A stretch of 64,000 bases of DNA from UBA3263 sp964549975 (GCA_964549975.1 CAZJWM010000001.1:1-64000), one strand, 5' to 3'; shown: positions 1-9,498, numbered from the stretch's first letter. The notes: generated from the letters alone by a model not told the origin. Made by a program: numbers and translations.

Positions 1-377
1 TAGACAACCACAACTGGGTGCCCACCACCGACAACCGCCTGCTGCGCCGCATTATCCGCGACAATTCCTATCGCGGCACGAGCGCCATCGAGACAATTCG
101 CCGTTGGCCGTCGGTGCGACGTGGCGAGGAAAAGTGGATTTTCCCCTATCAGGAGAATGCCGACGCAATGTTCAATTCGTCGCTCATCTTCGAGCTGAGT
201 GTGCTCAAGGAGCACGGCGAGGAGGTGCTGAAGCAGGTGCCGCAAGACGCCCCGGAATATGCAGAAGCCTATCGTCTGCGCGGGTTCCTGCGCTACTTCT
301 CCGGCATCGAGCCGCGCCACATCCCCTCAACCTCGCTGATTCGCGAATTTATCGGCGGATCAAGTTTTAGCTATTAA
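1..377 (+). CDS. Nucleoside (uridine-type) kinase, C-terminal fragment
   Basis: This is the 3' end of a gene that begins before the window; the reading frame is already open at base 3 and stops at 375-377. The visible residues (VPTTDNRLLRRIIRDN, then RGTSAIETIRRWPSVRRGEE, then FPYQENADAMFNS) match, from memory, the C-terminal half of the large uridine-kinase-like nucleoside kinases of Bacteroidales, which carry an N-terminal TGS-type domain and a P-loop kinase core. The P-loop lies outside the window, so catalytic residues cannot be checked. A GTG at 18 could be mistaken for a start but lies inside the conserved region. ligA follows after 16 nt, so the two may be cotranscribed. Confidence 0.75.
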   Translation, partial: DNHNWVPTTDNRLLRRIIRDNSYRGTSAIETIRRWPSVRRGEEKWIFPYQENADAMFNSSLIFELSVLKEHGEEVLKQVPQDAPEYAEAYRLRGFLRYFSGIEPRHIPSTSLIREFIGGSSFSY

Positions 378-393
378 TCTCAAACAGTAGACC

Positions 394-2397
394 ATGGACG
401 TTAAACAACGCATCTCAGATTTGCGCCAACAGCTGAATCATCACAACTATCTCTACTACGTGATGAATCAGCCCTCTATATCCGACCAAGAGTTCGACCT
501 CCTGATGCGCGAACTTCAAGACTTGGAGCTCGCCAATCCGGAATTTGACGACCCGCTGAGCCCAACCCACCGCGTGGGTAGCGACCTCAACAAAGCATTT
601 GAACAGGTGGAACACGTCAGGCCGATGCTCTCGCTTGGCAACACCTACTCTATTGAGGAGGTCGATGGCTTTTTCGGGTCGGTGCGCAAAGCACTGCCCG
701 GCCAGGATTTTTGCATCATCGGCGAGATGAAATACGACGGCACGTCGATTTCGCTCCACTATGAGCATGGCCGACTGGTGCGCGCCGTGACTCGCGGTGA
801 CGGCACTCGCGGCGACGTGGTGACCGACAACATCATAACCATCCCGTCGATACCGTTAGTGTTGCAGGGCGAAGGATGGCCGGAGTCGTTTGAGATTCGC
901 GGCGAAATCCTCCTGCCGTGGGCTGCTTTCGACCGTCTGAATGCCGACCGCGAAGCCAACGAGGAACCGCTCTTTGCCAACCCCCGAAACGCGGCCTCCG
1001 GCACGCTGAAGATGCAAAACTCCGCCGAGGTGGCTCGCCGCGGTTTGGATGCGTATTTCTACTATGTGCTGAGCGACAATCTTCCCTTCGACAATCACTA
1101 CGACAACCTGATGGCCGCCAAGCAATGGGGCTTCAAGGTGGCGCCCATACTGCAAAAGCTCAACACCATCGAAGATGTTGAACAGTTTATCCAATATTGG
1201 GACGTGGAGCGCAAGAAGTTGCCCGTGGCCACCGACGGTCTTGTCTTCAAGGTGAATTCACTGCGCCAACAGCTCAACTTGGGCTACACCGCCAAGTCGC
1301 CCCGCTGGGCCATTGCCTACAAATTTGCCGCTGAGCGCGCACTGACCAAGTTGCGCTTCGTGAGCTTCGAAGTGGGCCGCATGGGCATCATCACCCCGGT
1401 GGCTAATCTGGAGCCGGTGTTGCTCAGCGGCACCATCGTCAAGCGCGCGTCGCTCTACAATGAGGAGAACATCCGCACACTCGACATCCACGAAGGCGAC
1501 CAACTCTACGTGGAGAAAGGCGGCGAAATCATCCCCAAAATCACCGGAGTGGAACTAAGCGCACGCATCGCCGGCTCCAAGCCCATCGAATTTGTGACCA
1601 CCTGCCCCGACTGCGGTACGCCGTTGCGACGCGTGCCGGGCGAAGCGGCGTGGATTTGTCCGAACAAGTATGGCTGCGCTCAGCAGGTGATTGGCCGAAT
1701 TGAGCACTTTGCCGCACGCCGCATGATGAACATCGACGGCATCGGCGGCGAAACCGCCCGTCTGCTCTATCAGATGGGTCTGGTGAGGCAAACGGCCGAC
1801 ATCTACGACCTCACTGTTGACGACCTGCTGAAGCTCGACGGCTTTGCTCAGCGTAGCGCCGAGCGCGTCATCGAAGGCGTCAAGCAGTCGCTGCAGGTGC
1901 CGTTCGACCGCGTGGTGTTCGCCCTGAGCATCCCGGCAGTGGGCAACACTCTGAGCAAAAAACTGGCCCGCGCCGTGGGCGACATCGACTCGCTCATGGC
2001 CATGCCCAAAGAGGCACTCAGCGCCATTCCGGACATCGGCCCAATTATCGCCGACGGAATAGTGGAATATTTTGCCGACGAGAGCAACCGCGCCAACGTG
2101 GAGCGGCTGAAAGCCGCCGGAGTGCAGATGTCTATGCCCGAAGAGAGCACCGAAGGACGCACCGACCGCCTCGCCGGACAGTCAATCGTGATTTCCGGCA
2201 CGTTTGCCCGCCACTCTCGCGAGGAATACAAGGAGCTGATTGAACGCCACGGCGGCAAAAACGTCGGCTCCATCTCAAAGAAAACCACCGCCGTACTCGC
2301 CGGCGAAAACATGGGCCCGGCCAAACTCGAAAAGGCGCAGTCGCTGGGCATTCCGCTGCTCTCCGAGGATGAATTCCTCGCATTGATAGACGAATAA
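394..2397 (+). CDS. ligA: NAD+-dependent DNA ligase LigA
   Basis: This 667-residue protein has the usual length and domain order of bacterial LigA, which seals nicks during replication and repair using NAD+. The adenylation motif is EMKYDGTS with the AMP-accepting lysine at residue 113, followed by TRGDGTRGDVVT. A four-cysteine zinc finger is formed by C404, C407, C422 and C428. Helix-hairpin-helix repeats follow (NIDGIGGETARLL, LDGFAQRSAERVIEG), and a BRCT domain closes the protein from about residue 590 (GQSIVISGTFARHSREEYKE). All key residues are present. The next gene starts 6 nt after the stop, suggesting a transcriptional unit with the amidase and glycosyltransferase. Confidence 0.97.
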   Translation: MDVKQRISDLRQQLNHHNYLYYVMNQPSISDQEFDLLMRELQDLELANPEFDDPLSPTHRVGSDLNKAFEQVEHVRPMLSLGNTYSIEEVDGFFGSVRKALPGQDFCIIGEMKYDGTSISLHYEHGRLVRAVTRGDGTRGDVVTDNIITIPSIPLVLQGEGWPESFEIRGEILLPWAAFDRLNADREANEEPLFANPRNAASGTLKMQNSAEVARRGLDAYFYYVLSDNLPFDNHYDNLMAAKQWGFKVAPILQKLNTIEDVEQFIQYWDVERKKLPVATDGLVFKVNSLRQQLNLGYTAKSPRWAIAYKFAAERALTKLRFVSFEVGRMGIITPVANLEPVLLSGTIVKRASLYNEENIRTLDIHEGDQLYVEKGGEIIPKITGVELSARIAGSKPIEFVTTCPDCGTPLRRVPGEAAWICPNKYGCAQQVIGRIEHFAARRMMNIDGIGGETARLLYQMGLVRQTADIYDLTVDDLLKLDGFAQRSAERVIEGVKQSLQVPFDRVVFALSIPAVGNTLSKKLARAVGDIDSLMAMPKEALSAIPDIGPIIADGIVEYFADESNRANVERLKAAGVQMSMPEESTEGRTDRLAGQSIVISGTFARHSREEYKELIERHGGKNVGSISKKTTAVLAGENMGPAKLEKAQSLGIPLLSEDEFLALIDE

Positions 2398-2403
2398 TCA
2401 AAA

Positions 2404-4962
2404 ATGAAAAGACTCAAGACAGCTATATATTTCAGCGCCATTGCCGCAACGATGGCCGCACAATCGGTTGTGCAACACGTCGACGGCGACTCAGGCGCAC
2501 TCTCAGGCCGCAACATCGCCATCTGGCAAAGCCACGGCCGATATTACAAGGATGAGACCGACCGCTGGCAGTGGCAACGTTGCCGCCTGTTTGGCACGGT
2601 GGAAGACCTCTACACCCGCTCTTATGTGGTGCCGTTGCTGGTGCCGATGCTCGAGCAGGCCGGAGCCTACGTGATGTTGCCGCGTGAACGCGACGTCAAT
2701 TCTGCCGAAATCATCATCGACCCCGACGGCCAATATGCCACTCACGGCTATCACGAAACCCACGTGAAAGAAAAGTGGGAAAACACCAAAGCGGCCGGTT
2801 TCGGCTACACCAAAGCCGAGCTCCACGAAGGGGAGAACCCCTTCAAAATGGGCAAGGCCCGCAAGGTGAAGTCCACACAAAACAAGGAGAAAACCTCCGG
2901 CGCCACATGGAGCGGAGATATCCCCGAAGCAGGCGAATATGCCGTGTATATCAGCTATCAAACCGACTCGAAAAGCGCTTCCGACGTGCACTACACGGTG
3001 CACACCGCAGCCGGCGACGAGGAGTTTATCGTTGACCAAACTCGCGGCGGCGGCACGTGGATCTATCTCGGCACATTCCCCTTTGCAGCCGGTGAGAGCA
3101 CTCTCGTGAGCATCAGCAACTACTCCGAACAGAAGGGCACGGTGGTGACCGCCGACGCCGTGAAAATCGGCGGCGGCATGGGCAACGTGGCCCGCAGAGG
3201 CTCGGCCGCAGGGTCGCAATATCAAGTGAGCGGCTTGCCGCGCTGGGCCGAAGGCTCGCGCTATTGGCTGCAATGGGCCGGCATCCCGGAGTCGGTCTAC
3301 ACGGCTCAGGAGAAACCCGGCGACTATCGCGACGACATTTTCTGCCGTCCGCAGTGGGTGAACTATCTGGTGAAAAACCTGAATATCCCCGTGGACCTGG
3401 CCATGGGTTTCCACTCCGACGCCGGCACCACCAACTCTGACACTGAAACCGTGGGCACTTTGGGCATCTGCTACACCAAGGAGAACAACGGACGATTCTC
3501 CGACGGCCGTTCCCGCCAGCTGAACTACGACTTGACTCAATCGATTGTCAATTCGATTGTGCGCGACGTGCGCCGCCTGCACAACCCCACGTGGAGTCAG
3601 CGCGACATTCGCGACAAATCCTACATCGAAGCACGTGTGCCCGACGTTCCGTCAATGTTGCTGGAACTGCTCTCGCACCAAAATTTCGCCGATATGCAAT
3701 ATGGCCTTGACCCGCAATTTCGTTTCGACGTGTGCCGCGCGGTCTACAAAGGAATTCTTCGTTTTCTCGCCAATCAGGGCTCCGCAAAGTATATCGTGGA
3801 ACCGCTGCCTGTGAGCCAATTCACCATTCACCAAACGGGCAAGGAAAGTTTCGAGCTTCAATGGGCCCCGACCTACGACGAACTCGAGGCCACAGCCGTG
3901 CCCACTCGCTATCGAATTGAAGAACGTATCGGCAGCCCCGAGCAACCGTTCGTAGCCATTGCCGAGACCACCGACTGCAATTTCCGCTTCACTGCCGACG
4001 ACCGGCAGTTGCACTCTTTCCGCATCGTGGCGCTCAACGACGGCGGCGCAGCCATGCCGTCGCCTGTGCTGGCCTTGGGCGTCGGCAAAGATGCCAACGC
4101 CGAGACTGTGACGGTGGTCGACGGATTCACCCGTGTCAGCGCCCCTGAGAGCTTCTCTGCCGGAAGCTTGGCCGGATTCGGGCTCAACGACCCGGGCGTG
4201 CCCTCCGGCACCGACCTGCTCTACACCGGACGACAAACCAACTTCAATCGCGCCGAGCAATGGATCGACGACGATGAACCGGGCTTCGGCGCCTCTGCTG
4301 CAAACTACGAGATGCGACCTATCTACGGCAATGCCCACGACAATGTGGCGCTGCACGGCGAGGCTATTCTTGCCGCCGGCCACTCGTTTGTGAGCTCCAC
4401 ACTCGACGGATTCTGCGCCGACTCGCTGCAAAATCCGCCGATGGTCGACGTGGTGCTCGGCCTACAACGCTCATATCCTGCCAACCGTTACTCCACATTC
4501 TCTCCGCTGCTGCAACAGCGACTGAACACGCTGTCGATGCTCGGCTCCGGCATCATTGTGAGCGGAGCCTACGTGGGCAGCGACCTATCAACGGCGGCCG
4601 ACAAGAGTTTTGCCGCCACAGTGTTGGGCTACGCCCCGCGCACCGACCACGCCTGCGAAGAGGGCGGCGTCAGCGAAGTGGCGTCGGCCGTGTCATCTGT
4701 GTTCGATGGAGGCAAATTCTCCTTCTCAACAACCCTTGGCGAAAAGCCGTATGCCGTGACCTCGCCCGACGCCATCATCCCCGCCACGGGCGCAAAGGCC
4801 TACACCGTGATGCGCTACGATGAGAATCAAACGTCGGCCGCCGTGGCCTACGAACCGGCCACTCACCGCGCCGTGACGCTCGGCTTCCCGTTTGAGGCCA
4901 TCGCATCGCAGCGCTCTCGCTATCAACTCATGCAACAAATGCTCAAATACCTCGAAAAATGA
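2404..4962 (+). CDS. Secreted amidase_3-like hydrolase with golvesin-like insert
   Basis: An 852-residue exported protein with a signal peptide (about residues 1-19). The first and last parts of residues 35-450 resemble the zinc-dependent N-acetylmuramoyl-L-alanine amidase_3 fold: SHGRYY with H44, TVEDLYTRSY with E67, GFHSDAG with H337 and LLELLSHQN with E421 fall where the zinc ligands and catalytic glutamate are expected. Between them, about residues 150-260, sits a golvesin C-terminal-like beta domain (ATWSGDIPEAGEYAVYISY; VVTADAVKIGGG). A fibronectin III-like module follows (about 470-560), then a C-terminal domain of unknown role. Relatives in Bacteroidales databases are often labelled 'xanthan lyase', which I consider misleading. 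Activity on peptidoglycan is inferred from the fold. The stop overlaps the next start by 4 nt (ATGA). Confidence 0.75.
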   Translation: MKRLKTAIYFSAIAATMAAQSVVQHVDGDSGALSGRNIAIWQSHGRYYKDETDRWQWQRCRLFGTVEDLYTRSYVVPLLVPMLEQAGAYVMLPRERDVNSAEIIIDPDGQYATHGYHETHVKEKWENTKAAGFGYTKAELHEGENPFKMGKARKVKSTQNKEKTSGATWSGDIPEAGEYAVYISYQTDSKSASDVHYTVHTAAGDEEFIVDQTRGGGTWIYLGTFPFAAGESTLVSISNYSEQKGTVVTADAVKIGGGMGNVARRGSAAGSQYQVSGLPRWAEGSRYWLQWAGIPESVYTAQEKPGDYRDDIFCRPQWVNYLVKNLNIPVDLAMGFHSDAGTTNSDTETVGTLGICYTKENNGRFSDGRSRQLNYDLTQSIVNSIVRDVRRLHNPTWSQRDIRDKSYIEARVPDVPSMLLELLSHQNFADMQYGLDPQFRFDVCRAVYKGILRFLANQGSAKYIVEPLPVSQFTIHQTGKESFELQWAPTYDELEATAVPTRYRIEERIGSPEQPFVAIAETTDCNFRFTADDRQLHSFRIVALNDGGAAMPSPVLALGVGKDANAETVTVVDGFTRVSAPESFSAGSLAGFGLNDPGVPSGTDLLYTGRQTNFNRAEQWIDDDEPGFGASAANYEMRPIYGNAHDNVALHGEAILAAGHSFVSSTLDGFCADSLQNPPMVDVVLGLQRSYPANRYSTFSPLLQQRLNTLSMLGSGIIVSGAYVGSDLSTAADKSFAATVLGYAPRTDHACEEGGVSEVASAVSSVFDGGKFSFSTTLGEKPYAVTSPDAIIPATGAKAYTVMRYDENQTSAAVAYEPATHRAVTLGFPFEAIASQRSRYQLMQQMLKYLEK

Positions 4963-6245
4963 TTATTCTGAAAGACCTCTCCTCGGCGAGTATCGCGCAA
5001 GCTGCCGCCGAGGCCGACGGGGAATACACTCTGCTGCAAATCATGCCCGGCACTGTGACCGGCGTCAATGAAAAGCGCTTGGTGCAGGTGGCTGAAGCAC
5101 GCCGCGCCGCCATGGTCTACGGCGACTATACGAAAGATGGCGTGGCAACGCCGCTGATTGAATATCAATTCGGCGCCTTGCGCGACGACTTCGATTTCGG
5201 TCCGGTGGTGTTGATTCGCACTGATATGTTCCGTCACTGCGTCGGCGAGATGTTTGCCAAATATCAGGCCGCCGGATTCTATGACCTGCGCCTTCGTCTT
5301 AGCCGACTCGGCGCAATAGTCCACATTCCGGAACCGGTTTCGAGGATATCCACGCCAAAGGCGGCCGAAGGATGCAGCGAAGCACAGTTCAATTACGTGG
5401 ATCCGCGCAACCGTGCAGCGCAAATCGAGATGGAACTCGCCTGCACCGACCATCTGCGCGCCATTGATGCGCTGGTCGACACAGCCAAGTTGGAGTCTGT
5501 TGACTTCGGCGGCAAATTCCCGGTTGAGGCTTCGGTGGTCATCCCCGTGCGCAACCGCGAAAAGACCATCACAGACGCCATAAAAAGTGCCCTGAGCCAG
5601 ACGACGTCGTTCGCATTCAACGTGCTCGTGGTCGACAACTACAGCACCGACGGCACCACCGAGGCCATCAAGCGCTTGGCCGCTGAGGATTCACGTGTGA
5701 TTCACGTGACGCCCGCACCGGGCCACGGCATCGGCGGTTGCTGGAACGCGGCCCTATGGCATCGGCTCTGCGGCCGATTTGCCGTGCAACTCGACAGCGA
5801 CGACCTCTACAGCGGCCCCGACACGCTGCAACAGATTGTAGACTGCTTCTACGCCACCAACGCCGCAATGGTGATCGGCTCCTACACACTCACCGACTTC
5901 CACCTCAACGTGATTCCTCCGGGCCTTATAAGCCACAGCGAATGGACCGACGAAAACGGCGCCAACAATGCGCTCCGCATCAACGGCCTCGGCGCACCGC
6001 GCGCATTCTTCTCCCCCATAGCCCGACAGGTGCAATTCCCCGACACTTGCTACGGCGAAGACTACGCCATGGCCCTGGCCATCAGCTCGCGCTATCGCAT
6101 TGGCCGAATATTCACGTCGCTCTACAATTGCCGCCGCTGGGGCGGAAACTCCGACTCCAATCTCCCCATCGACCGCATCAACGCCAACAATCGCTACAAA
6201 GACTTTATCCGCACCATCACTCTCGCCTCGCGCTGCAAACGATAG
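4959..6245 (+). CDS. Family 2 glycosyltransferase with duplicated GT region
   Basis: A 428-residue protein without signal peptide. Residues about 187-420 form a GT-A type family 2 glycosyltransferase: VVIPVRNREKTITDAIKSAL, VVDNYSTDGTTE, then the metal-binding QLDSDDLY and a later YGEDYAMAL that probably supplies the catalytic acidic residues. The first 185 residues resemble the second half of another GT2 domain (VYGDYTKDG, DDFDFGPVVLIRTD, LRLSRLGAIVHIPEPV) without a clear nucleotide-binding start, so this looks like a full GT2 module behind a partial, perhaps inactive one. Acceptor and sugar cannot be told. It overlaps the amidase gene by 4 nt, so translation of the two is probably coupled. 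Confidence 0.85.
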   Translation: MIILKDLSSASIAQAAAEADGEYTLLQIMPGTVTGVNEKRLVQVAEARRAAMVYGDYTKDGVATPLIEYQFGALRDDFDFGPVVLIRTDMFRHCVGEMFAKYQAAGFYDLRLRLSRLGAIVHIPEPVSRISTPKAAEGCSEAQFNYVDPRNRAAQIEMELACTDHLRAIDALVDTAKLESVDFGGKFPVEASVVIPVRNREKTITDAIKSALSQTTSFAFNVLVVDNYSTDGTTEAIKRLAAEDSRVIHVTPAPGHGIGGCWNAALWHRLCGRFAVQLDSDDLYSGPDTLQQIVDCFYATNAAMVIGSYTLTDFHLNVIPPGLISHSEWTDENGANNALRINGLGAPRAFFSPIARQVQFPDTCYGEDYAMALAISSRYRIGRIFTSLYNCRRWGGNSDSNLPIDRINANNRYKDFIRTITLASRCKR

Positions 6246-6271
6246 TCACTTTAGCCTCAACCCATAACGCA

Positions 6272-6302
6272 AACAAGCCCGACCGCAATGGCCGGGCTTG
6301 TT
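6272..6302. terminator. Bidirectional hairpin between convergent genes
   Basis: A perfect 10-bp stem (6272-6281 with 6293-6302, AACAAGCCCG) lies between the convergent glycosyltransferase and PpiD-like genes. A short T-rich stretch follows on the plus strand. It can serve both strands. Confidence 0.7.
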
Positions 6303-6324
6303 GCTTTATCAGAGTGGGTTAAAC

Positions 6325-8454
6325 TTATTGAGCGTTGGTGAATTTGAGAATTCTATTGTCAATCTTGTTGCGACCGAGCAGCAGGCTGGTCATGTCGGCG
6401 GCAACGCGCTGTTGCTGTTGGTTGGTGACTTGCATCAGGCTCGACTTTTCGTCGTAGGGCATGGTACTCTTGTTCACGGCCAGCACTTCGCTGACGCGAA
6501 CCACGTAGTCGGAGCGAACCGGGCCAACCAGGTCATGCTGTTTGTGACCGCGCAGAGCTGCAAAGCGAGCGTCCAAACCGGGGTTGGCGGCCTTGATGGT
6601 GTCGATTTGCGACTTCATGGCTGCGGCATATTCAGCGATGGTCTTGCCCTTGCCGGCATACTGCTCACAGAGCACACGGCCTTGCTTTTCCTGAAGTGCG
6701 CCATAGGCAAATGAGGGATCGGCCTTCTCAACGTATGCCAGAGGCAGGTAGTCGTCCTTGATCACGTCAACGAGGGCCACAGCAGTGAAGCGGCTCTGAG
6801 TGTTGTCGGAGAGGATACCGCTGACAGCGCCCTTCTTGGCGCTCATGGCCCAAGCTACAACGCTGCGGCTTTGCGACAGGCGATCGAGGCTGGGCGACGA
6901 TTTGCTCACGAAGGTTTCAGCCACGCTGAGCTGACGCAGAGCTTCGGGAGCATATTGATCGGCATTCTTGGTGAGGAATGTTGCGAGAGTTTCGTTGGTG
7001 AAGTTCTCGGCGCCGTTCACCGATGAGAGGAAGTCACTGAGGGTCTTCTGCAGTTCGCTGATGGTGTTGTTGGAGGGAGTGATGTTGATGGTGGCAGTGG
7101 CATAGTCAAACACCTCTTCGGGTTCGGCAAATTCCACAACCTTCACAGCCAGTTGCGAACCGTCGCCGCCCTGAAGCAGGACATACTTGCCGGCACCGGC
7201 CTCACGAAGTTTGTCCCAAGGCTCCTTCACAGCTTCGCTATATTCGATGCGTGAGGGTGAGAGCTGCTTGTCGAGCAGGCCCTTCATGGCTGCGGGATCG
7301 GCGCCGCCATTGAGCTGAGCCACGATGGAGTCGGCGTTGAAGGTCGGGTCGATACGCACCTGCTGGAGCGTAGCGCTGTTCACACGGGTTTCGCGGCCCA
7401 TCAGTTTTGCAATCACAATCTGAGGATCGGCAAAATTGTTGGCGGTGTTGTAGACCTTCTTCACTTGGCCGGGTTGCATGCCCTTGATGGAGTCAACCAG
7501 TGCGCGAGCAAAAGCGGCCTGCGAACGGCCATAGCCGGCGGTGATCTTCTCGGCGGTGAGATTTTCACGCTTCACGGAGAACAGAGGATAAGCGTTCACG
7601 CCATCCATCTCGGGTTCGTTTGCCAGAGCAATCATCACGCTGTCGGCCTGAGCAATTGCGGAGGCGCGGTCGGCTGACGAGGCAGCAACGTTGAGATTGA
7701 TGTAGCGCACGAAGCGAGTTTCTTCGGGGAGTTTATAGCGTTCGCGATGTTGCTTATAATATGTGTTGAGTTCGGCGGGAGTCACCGTGTCGGTGCACTG
7801 CGACAGAGGCACCGATACGCTCAGGAGGTCGTAGGTGGTGCTGCTGCGATCGTAAGCCGCACGTGCATCATACTTGTTAGCGTGGATAGCGCCGGCCAAC
7901 ATGTTTTGGAACTTCTGCTGACGCAAGAAGTCGTCGACGTTCTCCTCAAACTTCTTCCATTCTTCCTGAAGTTGAGCAGCGGTCTCGGCGGGCATATCTT
8001 CCGAAGGCTGTGTGAACGCCTTGTAGAAATCGGCGGGAGCCACGCCATACTGTTGTGTGAAATAGTTAACCACCATCGGATTAGCCTGTTCGCCGAGAAT
8101 GGCCGACGAAAGCTCCTTGTTGGTAACAGTGATGCCCAGAGCATCATATTCTTGCTTGAGCAGAGTTTCATTCACAAGCTGTTGAAGCACCTGAGCGGTG
8201 AGCTGGTCGTCGTCGATGTTCTGCTTTTGGCCGGTCTGTTGCTCATACTGGGCCATCTGCTCGCGCATCTGCGAGGAGCGATCTTGCAGAAGTTCATACG
8301 AAATCTTCTCACCCTTGACCTTCAACACGGTTGTGCGGTCAGCAATCAAATCGATAGGATTATCGATGATTGTGATAATGAAAAGGAACAGTGCAACAAA
8401 AATGATGCTCACCAAAAGCACCGATTTGCTGCGGATTTTTTCAAGTGTTGCCAT
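6325..8454 (-). CDS. PpiD/SurA-like membrane-anchored peptidyl-prolyl isomerase
   Basis: A 709-residue protein starting MATLEKIRSKSVLLVS, with one N-terminal membrane helix (about residues 12-31) and a large periplasmic part. The region after the helix resembles SurA_N-type chaperone helices (ISYELLQDRSSQMREQM; VLQQLVNETLLKQEYDALGI), and a parvulin-type segment of weak similarity lies around residues 340-450. The length, single anchor and layout match Bacteroidetes PpiD-like SurA_N/PPIC proteins that assist outer-membrane protein folding. Whether the isomerase centre is active cannot be judged by eye. It has its own promoter (TTTG, 20 nt, TATCTTTG) about 50 nt upstream of the start codon. Confidence 0.85.
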   Translation of the reverse strand: MATLEKIRSKSVLLVSIIFVALFLFIITIIDNPIDLIADRTTVLKVKGEKISYELLQDRSSQMREQMAQYEQQTGQKQNIDDDQLTAQVLQQLVNETLLKQEYDALGITVTNKELSSAILGEQANPMVVNYFTQQYGVAPADFYKAFTQPSEDMPAETAAQLQEEWKKFEENVDDFLRQQKFQNMLAGAIHANKYDARAAYDRSSTTYDLLSVSVPLSQCTDTVTPAELNTYYKQHRERYKLPEETRFVRYINLNVAASSADRASAIAQADSVMIALANEPEMDGVNAYPLFSVKRENLTAEKITAGYGRSQAAFARALVDSIKGMQPGQVKKVYNTANNFADPQIVIAKLMGRETRVNSATLQQVRIDPTFNADSIVAQLNGGADPAAMKGLLDKQLSPSRIEYSEAVKEPWDKLREAGAGKYVLLQGGDGSQLAVKVVEFAEPEEVFDYATATINITPSNNTISELQKTLSDFLSSVNGAENFTNETLATFLTKNADQYAPEALRQLSVAETFVSKSSPSLDRLSQSRSVVAWAMSAKKGAVSGILSDNTQSRFTAVALVDVIKDDYLPLAYVEKADPSFAYGALQEKQGRVLCEQYAGKGKTIAEYAAAMKSQIDTIKAANPGLDARFAALRGHKQHDLVGPVRSDYVVRVSEVLAVNKSTMPYDEKSSLMQVTNQQQQRVAADMTSLLLGRNKIDNRILKFTNAQ

Positions 8455-8503
8455 TAGATTTTATCTGTTATTTTTTATCTGATTTTTTCTAAATTTTAAC
8501 GCA

Positions 8504-8535
8504 CAAAGATACGATTATTTCTCGGAGTGCCCAAA
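8504..8535 (-). promoter_or_regulatory. Bacteroidetes-type promoter of the PpiD-like gene
   Basis: On the minus strand, TTTG (8535-8532), a 20-nt spacer and TATCTTTG (8511-8504) match the -33/-7 consensus exactly. The predicted start of transcription near 8498 leaves a leader of about 45 nt. Confidence 0.8.
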
Positions 8536-8575
8536 CATTGGAGGCATTTTTGCGAAAAAAAGTTCCGCAATTCCA

Positions 8576-9226
8576 CTATTTTCCGACATTTACCCCCGCA
8601 AAAGCCTCCGGATAGGCCCCGCGCAACGCCTCGACTGTCACCCCCGCGGCAATCCATGGCGCAATTTCCTGCACACGCACATTCATCACGGCGCCGTCGG
8701 CCGCACGATAGGCACACACCTCGCGCAGCCTCAAATCCGCCGGGGCAAACACCCACGCCGTCTCATCCTCGCCACTACTGCGCAGATACACCACCGTCTG
8801 CTCCGCTCCCTCAAACACGCGCAATTCGCAATGCGCCGCGTCGGCCATAGCCCGACGCAATTCCCGGGCAATCCCCGAGGGCGTCAGATGCGGAAACCGC
8901 TGAGGATAGGCATATTCACAACTCTTAACGTCGAGGCGCCCCATCTCATAGCTGAAACTTTGCCCCTCAAGGTAAGCTGCAAAGCAGAAATGCTCGGAGG
9001 AAGAATCGCCCTTGGGCGCCCACTGCATCACATAGCTCTCCCCCTCGGCCTCAACCTCCATCACATAAGAAAACGTCTCGCCGTCGACCAGCGACACGCA
9101 GCTTGCACTCGCGGCCCAAAGCCCCATCGAATCCAACTGCTGCGCCACGCTCTCAACATCGCGCGCCGCCACGGCCGCAACGCCCACCGACGTCGCAACC
9201 GCCCAAGCGGCCAACTTTCGCATCAT
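8576..9226 (-). CDS. Small secreted protein of unknown function
   Basis: About 216 residues with an N-terminal signal peptide (MMRKLAAWAVATSVGVAAVA). The frame is open further upstream to 9310, but a TAACTTTG box at 9248-9241 puts transcription start near 9234, so the start at 9226 (or the adjacent ATG at 9223) is preferred. The mature part is beta-rich in appearance (FSYVMEVEAEGESYVMQWAP; ELRVFEGAEQTVVYLRSSGE), which faintly recalls LolA-like periplasmic carriers of similar size, but I do not recognise the family with confidence. It is transcribed alone, between the PpiD-like gene and the tRNA. Confidence 0.6.
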   Translation of the reverse strand: MMRKLAAWAVATSVGVAAVAARDVESVAQQLDSMGLWAASASCVSLVDGETFSYVMEVEAEGESYVMQWAPKGDSSSEHFCFAAYLEGQSFSYEMGRLDVKSCEYAYPQRFPHLTPSGIARELRRAMADAAHCELRVFEGAEQTVVYLRSSGEDETAWVFAPADLRLREVCAYRAADGAVMNVRVQEIAPWIAAGVTVEALRGAYPEAFAGVNVGK

Positions 9227-9240
9227 CTGTAACATAACCA

Positions 9241-9248
9241 CAAAGTTA
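9241..9248 (-). promoter_or_regulatory. -7 box of the small secreted protein gene
   Basis: TAACTTTG on the minus strand, 14-25 nt before the chosen start codons. No convincing -33 TTG is seen at 19-20 nt, so only the -7 element is supported. Confidence 0.5.
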
Positions 9249-9303
9249 CCACCTTTCCACGAATTCTGCCCCCAAAAATTCCTAAAAAATTTACCCCAAA
9301 ACA

Positions 9304-9335
9304 CTTGCATAGCTCAACAAAAACGCCTAACTTTG
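9304..9335 (+). promoter_or_regulatory. Promoter of the tRNA gene
   Basis: CTTG (9304-9307), 20 nt, TAACTTTG (9328-9335), with the tRNA 5' end 28 nt downstream. Confidence 0.8.
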
Positions 9336-9363
9336 CAAAAGAAAATACGGCCAAAACAGCCAA

Positions 9364-9437
9364 GGTCCTATAGCTCAGTCGGTTAGAGCAATTGACTCAT
9401 AATCAAAAGGTCGCAGGTTCAAGCCCTGCTGGGACCA
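9364..9437 (+). tRNA. tRNA with anticodon CAU (elongator Met or Ile2)
   Basis: A 74-nt cloverleaf. The acceptor stem is GGTCCTA with TGGGACC (one T-G pair), the D arm is GCTC...GAGC, the anticodon loop is CTCATAA with CAT at 9398-9400, and the T arm is GCAGG TTCAAGC CCTGC. The first anticodon-stem pair is an A-A mismatch. The discriminator is A and the CCA end is not encoded (ACCC follows). CAU could decode Met, or Ile after lysidine modification by TilS; I cannot decide which from the sequence alone. Confidence 0.93.
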
Positions 9438-9448
9438 CCCTAAAAATC

Positions 9449-9480
9449 AAGCACTTACGCCCTCGCGCAAGTGCTTTTTT
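9449..9480 (+). terminator. Rho-independent terminator after the tRNA
   Basis: An 8-bp stem AAGCACTT (9449-9456) with AAGTGCTT (9469-9476) runs directly into a T tract. It may also serve the convergent flavoprotein gene, whose stop is at 9499. Confidence 0.85.
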
Positions 9481-9498
9481 TCGTGCCGATTCGCGGGA

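Noticed and set aside
9227..9310. Longer N-terminus of the small secreted protein
   Set aside because: The TAACTTTG box at 9241-9248 lies inside the extension and the signal peptide begins at the downstream methionines.
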